This document shows, one piece after another, positions 55,890-64,000 of a DNA stretch of 64,000 nucleotides. A program made the translations under genes and the position numbers. How positions within the stretch are numbered: position 1 is the first letter of the stretch; each line of letters opens with the position of its first letter. Under the pieces are notes generated by a model that made no database searches, was not told the DNA's origin, and saw only the letters and a program-made list of their open reading frames with translations. This DNA comes from Pseudoips prasinana (lineage: Eukaryota > Arthropoda > Insecta > Lepidoptera > Nolidae), in NCBI GenBank assembly GCA_951640165.1, contig OX621250.1:12797501-12861500 (forward strand). The letters are read 5' to 3'.

Positions 55890-57714
55890 AATTTAAAAAA
55901 TCAGTAGCTGTTTTTGTTTTTAACCAAAACAAACATACAATAAAACATTTTTTCTTCTTATAAAATTAGTTCTGATATTTTCATCTGGATAACATGTGCT
56001 TAAAACGTGTCACAATAATAGGATAATTAGGAGTGGGTTTAAATCGACTTATAAAAACTTGCTTACATTTGAGTACAAGTGAAGCTAATAAAATATTTAG
56101 AAAGTTCCTTCTATGCACATTTAGTTATTTCATAGATATTCCACCTTACTACTGAGTTGATAAAAGTAACTGACGTCATATTCTGTTTTCATCTAACCGA
56201 CTCATTATTATGGTAAACACGATAGTCACAGCTTACTACGTCACTGAATAATTGCAAGCGCGTGAATACTTACGTATATATGTAAAAACAACCACATAAA
56301 AACAAGCAAAACTTTGTTTGTGTTCAATAAATTACCTTTATATCAAACATAAAGAGATTAGGTATACCCTAAACATTTAATTTATTAATTATTTTTAACC
56401 CTGAACTTCAATTCTGATGCTATTAAAATACAATTTTATATCATGTCAATTGAATATGGCAGTACTGGTCGTGTCGTGTATGAACATTAATTCATCTTCA
56501 TAATGTGTGTAGTAAATATATAAAGTATGTCGCGTGCCCGCATCCTGTTCGTCGCTGACGCCACATCGCACGAGGTGGCGTGCGCCGACGTCGTTTCAAT
56601 ACTCCCACCCTATTGGCTGTTGTTATCTCTTCGACAAACCACCGATAGAATTTCTCCTCTACAAACGGAACTAATTGTGCTCACTCACCCGCAGACATAA
56701 CTTTTGTGCTGATAAGCACACAAACATACCTTAATGTAAATTAACAATTATAAGAGTGATAACTGAGGAAATCATAATCGCTTCGTCCTTTAAACGAACG
56801 TTCCAACTTTGGGGTTGGGTTCAAATGTCTCTAACAAACCGCGTTACAGTTACTTTTCTAAAACATTACTTTTTTAAATTATTGCTAAAGGCTGATACGG
56901 AATACAAGTTTATTTGAGATTTTTGTTACTAAGTTTTCTTCTATTAATAGAGCATTTCACTATCTATTATTTATATAAACACTGTCTTATGACCAAGATA
57001 CGCAGTGCGATAACCTCCTCTGATTTCCGATTAAATAATTATAATAATAGTTTATTAATTCGCATCTAAACTAGATAAAATTGACATTACTGACGTCAAT
57101 ATTATCTATGGAGTCAATCTTAGGACCTCAGTAATGCGTAGGAAGAAAAACATTGATTTAAAAACAAGACAAAGATTAAATTGCGATGTGACAAGGTCCA
57201 ATATGAAATAAACAGACAATCGGTATGCGAACCGGTAATAAGCAAATACGAAAAGGTGCTGGCGAGGACACAGTAACACAGCCATCTGATGTAATATGCC
57301 AAAACAAAACTTAAGAAAATAATAATGTAAGTCTAGTGCGGGATACAATAAATTGTAAAACGCCTAGCATCTTGATTACGTCATTTCTTTAGCGTTTATT
57401 TCCTTCTATTTTAGAGCGTTGTGTCAAAGAAAGGATATCGAGTAAATGTAACTACTAAATATGAAATTTCGTCGTATGTAATAAAATTCAATTATATAAT
57501 GCTGCCCATTACTGTCCCACTGCAGGGCAAAGGCCTCTCACAATTAGAGGGGGTATAGTCTGTCACGCTGACCTAGTGCGGGTCGGCAAACTTTTTGGAG
57601 AACTTTCATGCATGCCAGTTTCGTCATGTTTTCCTTGTACGAGATTAGAAAAGATGCATTTCTATTACGCATATGAAATTATGAATCACATCGGTTCGAA
57701 CTCGAGACCAGTGA
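55890..57714. other. Long stretch without recognisable genes
   Basis: GC-rich unique patch at 56525-56610 (CGCGTGCCCGC, CGCACGAGGTGGCGTGCGCC) within AT-rich sequence; possibly regulatory. A faint RTE-like word (CTGCAGGGCAAAGGCCTCTC) sits at 57520-57540. Confidence 0.3.
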
Positions 57715-57765
57715 CTCCACAGTCCAATGGTCGAACCTTACTGATTCGACCATTGGACTGAGGAG
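57715..57765. repeat. Snap-back hairpin, 21-nt arms
   Basis: 57715-57735 pairs with 57745-57765 (CTCCACAGTCCAATGGTCGA...) with one mismatch and a 9-nt loop. Confidence 0.75.
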
Positions 57766-58000
57766 TAGGCCTACTGACTATTTTGAACTTAGTTAAGTTA
57801 TAACTAAAATCTTGATGAGCGCGGATACAGATTCAGCAGTTTGGGTGATTCCTAGAGGCCTTTGGTAATCCTCAGTGAATTCAAGTGCATTATACTATAC
57901 ATAAATCGTTGTAATAATGAAACCTGAAAAACATTTTAATGTCTACCAGTGTAGAATTATCATAAGTTTTGAGTTTAACATACATATGACCTGTTCACAT

Positions 58001-58253
58001 TCACCCCGTATTACGGTTCTTTAGTGAACTGATCCCACAGGAAATGTTGCCTACTTAATACATTGTATTTTGTCAACTGGATCGGCTTCTTAATTACCTA
58101 AAACTATAGTATTTCTGTACAGGCGTAAGGAAAGCCACGGGATCAGTGGACTAAAAAGCCACATTACGTTACGTTTATTCTATAACTGGTAGGCAATAAT
58201 AGAATAAACGTACCGTATTATGTTAAGAATTAAAGTACCGTAATACGGGGTGA
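58001..58253. mobile_element. Putative MITE with CACCCCGTATTACGG ends
   Basis: CACCCCGTATTACGGTTCTT on the left and its complement (AGTACCGTAATACGGGGTG) on the right. Internal paired blocks: CTGATCCCAC/GGGATCAG, and a hairpin 58170-58183 with 58199-58212. No target duplication recognised. Confidence 0.55.
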
Positions 58254-58954
58254 CTATAAACGTTAATTATAGATTGTGAATGACAGTCAACGAATCGCAA
58301 TCACAAATAACCATTGGGTGACAAACTGACTAATATTGACTAAGATTTCCTTAAACTGAATTTAGCACATTGTAAAATTTTGTAAAGTAACTTAGCGTGT
58401 TTCCTCCAGATACTAAACGACACAAGGGACAAAAAACGTAAACAAACAGTTCGTCCAACGTAAACAAGCGTAGCTAACACAGCGGGATAATCCAATGGGT
58501 TTTTTGTATTGTCTAAAACAGCACGGCTACTTGTTACGAGGAAACACTAGGCGTCTTACGTAGGACATGAGTACTAAGCGAAACTCAAGAACTAAAACGT
58601 AGCATCATCGGCATGGAGATTTAGATAAGACATCAATAAATAACTTGTTTGTTAAATGAGATACGCAATCATCGTTATGGCTGACCCCGAATATACGTAG
58701 ATCGGACGATGTTTGACGTAATACGCACAATCGCAGGAAGCCATAATTAAAGTAGGATCTTATCACGATGAATTTATCCATTGAAAGTCCAATATTTTTA
58801 TTATACATGTGCTATCGAGATTTATAAATTGGTTCACATCGTATTCAAAGGTCTTTGAAATATTAGTGTTAAAGTGGCTTGAAACAGACTTTAACTTTCA
58901 TTCTAGACAATCGATTCGAACAAAATTGCTATGTACATACATACATACATACAT

Positions 58955-59300
58955 AGACTCACGCCTGTTTCCCAGAGGGGTAGGCAGAGACAACGGATTT
59001 CCATTTGTCACGATCTTTGCATACTTCTTTTGCCTCGATTACTGTCATTATATTCTTCATACATGCTCGCCGGTTTAGGGTACTTCTGACCTGCCCTTTC
59101 TTGAGAAGATCTCCAATTTGGTCAGAGAATGTTCGACGTGGTCTTCCCCTTCCGGTTGACCCATTCACACAGGCCAGGTATACTTCTTTTGTCAATCTAT
59201 TTCATTCATCCTTTCTAAATGGCCAAACCATCTCAGCATGCCTTTTTCAATCTTTGTGACTATATCCTCTTTCACACCACAACGCTCTCTAATTGCTATG
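58955..59300 (-). pseudogene. Non-LTR retrotransposon C-terminal fragment
   Basis: Minus strand: [14 protein letters not shown], a frameshift near 59195, then [60 protein letters not shown] and [17 protein letters not shown], then the stop and a (CATA)n tract at 58932-58955. The pattern RWFGHLERM and GRGRPRRT is the usual C-terminus of lepidopteran non-LTR ORF2 proteins. Confidence 0.8.
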
Positions 59301-59571
59301 TGACCATTCCGAAAGCATTCCCTACAGATTAAAGAATCGTCAATTCATTACCAACGGAAAAAATCGACATTTTTGATCTGTTACTTAATTCTTTTGAATG
59401 ATTACACTTTCTCGCCTTGGAACCCCCGAACTAACAAGGACAAAACTAGAAAGTACAGTTTCCATTTTCACTTATTCCCACTTTTCCCCCTGAGAGAATT
59501 CCGTCAAGGGGGTAAAACTGGACACTAATGTAAAAAATCCATTTTACATTCTGTTATAGTCTTATTACTCA

Positions 59572-59686
59572 GAATACAAAAATATAAAATTGGTGCGAGA
59601 AATTGGACTAATACAAAATGAAAAGGGGACTCATTTTAGATAATGTTCACTTTCTCGCCCCAATTTTATTATTTTCGTATTCTGAG
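59572..59686. repeat. Inverted repeat, arms of about 26 nt
   Basis: CTCAGAATACAAAAATATAA (59572) pairs with TTATTATTTTCGTATTCTGAG (to about 59686), with few mismatches and a 60-nt centre. Confidence 0.6.
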
Positions 59687-59789
59687 TTATAATCATTTTT
59701 CATTCTCGAGTATGTGATGTAGGTAGTAATTTCATTCTCCGTACAGAGCAACATAGTTCAATATCGTTCTACAACTGCCAACTGTAGCT

Positions 59790-59890
59790 CGCCTCGGCTT
59801 TATTTTTTAGAAAGTCGCATCCGGCTCCGCGGAGTGGGCGGGGCGCTTCCGTACGGTGCGCAGCCCGGATGTAAGCTCCCGAGACCTACT
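59790..59890. promoter_or_regulatory. GC-rich patch with a GC box
   Basis: GGCTCCGCGGAGTGGGCGGG and GTACGGTGCGCAGCCCGG in AT-rich surroundings. GGGCGGGGC is a Sp1-type box. Could be a promoter or enhancer; no associated exon seen. Confidence 0.25.
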
Positions 59891-60522
59891 AAACTGTTTA
59901 TGTTAATAATTCAACCATTCTCAATAGGATCTTGGTGCTAGTAGAAATTTAAGCGAAATTAGATTATGCTGCACATTCCGATAAGAGTATGTTTTCACTT
60001 CAATAAAGTTTGGATTACTTAAGTTTTTTTTTTTTTAAATTGAAGTTTATTTTGATTTATTTAAAGTATGTTTAGGATAACCTATGATGCTCAGAATATT
60101 GTGAGGAGAGTGCTAAAGTGTAAATAAGATGATGAATATTTATAATTTTTGGCATTGACACTATTGTTTTCTTTAGCAAGCGAATAGATTATACTGACAC
60201 CAAAGTAATAGTTCCATAATTGTTATTATAATCAACTAACTATACTTTGACTTCGTCCACGTGTTTGTCAAAATAATACGTAGGTAGGTATTTGTTTAAA
60301 CACAGACATTTTCTATACAATTTACATTTACTACCATCTCTCTCTTTTTTACTTTTGTTTTGTTTGTTCTAAAGTTTAGCCTGGATACCTAAATATATCC
60401 TTCCAATTAACGAATACCTCACACTCTCTCCATAATTAGCAGAATCAACACCACTGAAAAATACACCAGTATATGATAATTGAATACTTTTTCATTTGAA
60501 CTCTTTGGCTCTAATCAGTTCA

Positions 60523-60765
60523 GGGGCTCTACCGGCTAAGTCGCCGAACATCGTTTTCGCGAATGGCGTTCAAATAAATAAAGGTTAAAAATGACTTAAT
60601 CAATCGTTAAATCGACTTCAACGTTGACAATCGATTCCGGACCATTTATGTGGTCACATGTGCTCATGGAAGCCGATTTAACGATTGATTAAGTCATTTT
60701 TAACCTTTATTTATTTGAACGCCATTCACGAAAACGAAGTTGGGCGACTTAGCCGGTAGAGCCCC
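60523..60765. mobile_element. Long-TIR palindromic MITE M2, copy 2
   Basis: 243 bp, arms of about 97 nt, ends GGGGCTCTACCGGCTAAGTC and its complement. CAGTTCA before and CAGTTCT after (60516-60522 and 60766-60772) look like a 7-8 bp target duplication with one change, which would fit a hAT- or P-type insertion. The sister copy is at 17358-17600. Confidence 0.8.
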
Positions 60766-60772
60766 CAGTTCT

Positions 60773-62654
60773 ATCGTGATATGATGAACAGACGGTAAAG
60801 AATGAGTTCTATTTTCTTGAAACCTAATGTAGATACAGACTTTCCCAACTTTGCGATTTAATTATAGTGTAGTTTATTTAATTTGCCATCATGTTATGTG
60901 TAAGTAAATGTCTTAATCTTAAACAAAATCTCAATTTGTATTTAGTATCTCAGCCAAGTAGGTCTCAACGCGGATCTTGAGCGGGTATGACTAACCGCTA
61001 TTTTGTAGATTATGAAGTAAATTTTCTAACCAAACACAAGGAATGCGATCTGATCGTATAATAATAGTTCTTGGGATACCTGTATTTTAATTCAAAAATA
61101 TTTTGTCAATTTAAGAATAATGAATTACAACCGGTACGGCCGACAGTTGCGCACACGCTAAAGGTCAATGATCATCTGTAGATCCGCTTCGGCGCCCTCA
61201 TGACCCTGTGCGGAGTCGGTGTCGGTCGCGGTAATATTAAATTTGCTTATTGATCGATTCATCACTACATCGCGGATTGTAAGTAGGTACATATGTTATT
61301 TATTAATACAGAGTTCTCTTCCCACGAGGTACCGTTGTTAGGCTAGGCTTATTGCAATAGAAACTAAATAAAGTTGATTGCCTTTTCTTTATTTATTAGA
61401 ATACTCGTTATAGTAGGTACACCATAAGAATACATATTATGATATAGTACCTAAACTATTAGTACAAATGGCGGTCTTGGCTCTGATAAAATTATCTCTT
61501 CCAGACAATCCTGGGATGATGGATACGAGCTGAATATAAACTAACAGTAGTGGTGCAACAAGATATACCTATACCACAGTTGTCGCGTAATAGTATTTTC
61601 AATTCGGAAGTATTTAAAGGTCATGTTAGATAAAGAACGCGCTATTCTAACATATGTCGTCACTTTAAGAATCACCATAGCAACAGTTGTAATGCGAGAA
61701 CCCCCACCGAGAATTTTAAAAGCTTAGATCTAATAAGATTATTTTGCTTATTATTGATATTAGTGTCAAGTTTTGTTTCGTCTACTCTTTAATCTTAAGA
61801 TAATTCAGCATCATTCCAATTCTCTAGTATGTAGGTAAAATTTTCTTTGATGTTTTAGTTTAAGTATAGGATTATAGGACGGCCATAATAAGAATAATAT
61901 TGTTATATACCTAGAAACAATTGGATATATTTTTATTTTCGTTTTGATAGGTGTTATAATTATTTTTAATCATTGTATCTTATGATTCTAAGCTTGAAAA
62001 AAGCATTTGTCAGTAAAAAGTATCTCAACAAGTACTTACTTTTCTTCTTCTTGAGTAAGTTGCAAAACATAATATATACAATCCGTTGAAGTACTAAGGA
62101 CGTTCTCAGATTTATGTGTCTGTGTCATGGCCAATTGATTCCGTTGAAAAATGCTATTTAACATAATTATACACTCGGCCATCCGTAAATGTTTTTGTTT
62201 TGCTGTAATGACGTTGCTATTTATATAGGTAAGTTTTGACATTAGTTTTTATCCTATTTCACGTCTTCATACTATAGCCTTAAATCAACTGCATAAGCTC
62301 AATGCGATGCTGCAGTTTCCCAAATCTTAGCCCATGAGAACCGTTCGGTCAGGGGGCCAGCGATGGGTGAACATCGAAAGAAGATTTGTCCAACAAATCC
62401 GCTTGGGAGGCTTACTTACTACGTGGCATTACTACGTGCCTCGAAGAGTACATTAAACTGAGCTATTGGTCCCGGATGTAGGTATAAAAAGAAAACTACC
62501 AAGAAAAGAAAAGGCCGGGTTGACTTTTACCAGGACGTGCTGATGGTGCATAATGATTTATTAATGTTGATAATATTTAAGTCTTTAATTTACAGTAATC
62601 ACTTGATCAATTCATAGATCAAACTATTGTACTTAATTAATATATATATTTAAC
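60773..62654. other. Long stretch without recognisable genes
   Basis: GC-richer patch at 61130-61245 (GTACGGCCGACAGTTGCGCA, GCGGAGTCGGTGTCGGTCGC). 62340-62480 has words like those of SINE S2 tails (TACTACGTGCCTCGAAGAGTAC, TTGGTCCCGG), probably a decayed copy. Confidence 0.3.
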
Positions 62655-63292
62655 TAGCTTTTGCCCGCGACTTCGTTCGCGTGGAATAGTGACTTCCGGC
62701 AGATTTTTGGTTTTACCCACATAGTTCCCGATCTCGCGGATCTCTATTTCGATCCCAACGCCATCTATCGAGCATAGTGACAACTCGGATTATTTATCTA
62801 TACTCCGTTCGGGCATTTTCTTTGTACTAAAAGTTTTATTATATTAATATTATTTTTTTCATACCTTTTTACTATTTATTTACTTTTTTTCCGATGAATT
62901 AAAACAATAACATGAACCGAACTCGTGTAACGATCGACACCATTGCGCGATCACCAACTCGACATATAGTACTAATAGAATTATCTATACTCCGTTAGAG
63001 CATTTTCTTTGTACAAAAAGTTATATTATATTATATTTTCATACCTTTATACTATTTATTTAAATTTTTCCGATGAAAGTTCAGTACTGAATTGATGCCG
63101 ACTCTTGACCAATAGATGGCGCTATTTTATTTTTTATTTTATTTTTTGTAATAAAAACTATCCTATGTCCTTTCTCAAGTTCCAAACTATGTTTGTACCA
63201 AATTTCACACAAATCGGTTCAGTAGTTTAGGCGTGAAGCAAAGACAGACAGAAAGACAGACAGAGTTACTTTCGCATTTATAATATTAGTTT
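62655..63292 (+). repeat. RTE-like repeat with GCCCGCGACTTCGTTCGCGTGG start
   Basis: CTAGCTTTTGCCCGCGACTTCG at the start and CAGAGTTACTTTCGCATTTA then TAATATTAGT at the end, with two diverged internal units (62810-62900 and 63000-63080, each with TTTTCTTTGTACxAAAAGTT). Common lepidopteran 3' fragment type; no frame. Confidence 0.6.
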
Positions 63293-63667
63293 GGATTAGC
63301 ATTTATAATAGAAAACTTTAATAATAATGTGATTATGAAAAATATTACGGGTAGTTGTAACATAATTTGACACAAGCTCTAAGATCTCCGTTAATGGTTC
63401 ATTCATAATGGGTATTGCTCAGGACACCTACGCTTATGTAATTTTGTTACAAGCTACACTAGATAAAGGCCTCACGTTGATTAGTGACGAGTGCAGATGC
63501 TTAGTGATTAGGTGTAAATACCTGTGGACGGCGACTGATTAGTAACCTGCGTGGTAAAGTGATTAGAAGCGTATTCTATTTTTTGCTAGTGAACTGCAAA
63601 TACTTAGGTACGTCCCGCGCGTCTTTTCTTCCCCTCACACGCAACGTGCATGCCACTAAACATGTCT

Positions 63668-63746
63668 GGTGTTTAGCGGCGGGTAAGAACTGAATTTACT
63701 AAACACAGCAACTTAACAGAAATTGACCCTACCCGCTCTAAACACC
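63668..63746. repeat. Inverted repeat, arms of 17-18 nt
   Basis: GGTGTTTAGCGGCGGGTA (63668-63685) pairs with TACCCGCTCTAAACACC (63730-63746), with one mismatch and one gap. Confidence 0.55.
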
Positions 63747-63970
63747 TGCACTACTCAAGCGGAATTTCTGATCACCTCTGTTCACACTTATAAACGTCAA
63801 TACATGTCTTTAGACTTTAAAACTAGCTGCCGCTAAGACTAAGAGATATATTTCATAGACAAGGGCGGTAAATTTACATTGTCAAAGAGACGATTAGGCC
63901 TTTGTAGAAGGGGTAAATACTGTAAGCCAAAAATAAGGACATTAAAGCTGACGTTTTAAATTTGTTGCAG

Positions 63971-64000
63971 AAATATGTGGAGTCATCGTTGGGGTGGGCT
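63971..64000 (+). CDS. Possible exon start at the window edge
   Basis: A pyrimidine-rich acceptor (TTTAAATTTGTTGCAG) ends at 63970. The next 30 bases are open in all three frames and include an ATG at 63975 (MWSHRWGG). Too short to judge. Confidence 0.2.

Noticed and set aside
58809..59259. Plus-strand frames of 84-89 codons
   Set aside because: Antisense to the non-LTR C-terminal fragment.
1..64000. CRISPR arrays, operons, bacterial promoters
   Set aside because: No regularly spaced repeats with unique spacers; gene structure is eukaryotic throughout.

Overview
The window is nuclear DNA from a moth or butterfly (Lepidoptera, species not determined). It is AT-rich, has short exons in long introns with GT-AG borders, and is packed with repeat types familiar from Lepidoptera: tRNA-headed SINEs, jockey/CR1/RTE-like LINE pieces, and short terminal-inverted-repeat elements. 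No bacterial, organellar or viral genes were seen.

Layout. 1-3832 (minus): the first three coding exons of Utp14, a ribosome-biogenesis protein; its 3' end lies outside the window. 4345-7900: a dead LINE and several dispersed repeats. 7914-19359 (minus): a seven-exon gene for a 478-residue BEN-domain protein, called BEN-a here. 19360-24700: repeat-filled spacer. 24700-33038 (plus): a second BEN gene, BEN-b, with a probable untranslated first exon, eight coding exons (421 residues) and a newly seen alternative last exon (422 residues). 33548-37318: a pogo/Tigger-like short element, then a gutted 3 kb element that looks like PIF/Harbinger. 38595-38819 (plus): a likely first coding exon of an unrecognised gene. 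39290-42610: a LINE inside a foldback element inside a SINE. 43-64 kb: no gene I can support; repeats, hairpins, a CpG-rich patch near 50.1-50.4 kb and a possible exon at the right edge.

The central result is the BEN pair. The two genes point away from each other, and both BEN-domain exons have identical lengths (113 and 144 nt) and identical intron phases. Both proteins also carry a TQT motif followed by a predicted coiled coil, and an N-x-E-N-[VI]-P-P tail. BEN proteins of the insect Insensitive/Elba kind are sequence-specific DNA-binding repressors or insulator factors, so these are probably duplicated chromatin regulators whose N-termini have diverged. Utp14 is a housekeeping neighbour with no evident functional link.

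The noncoding part shows two repeated themes. One is a family of about 120-140 bp elements with CAGACGCCAGCACATC ends and TA flanks (six copies plus a remnant). The other is a set of sequence-unrelated, nearly perfect snap-back palindromes with arms of 19-37 nt and loops of 0-9 nt.
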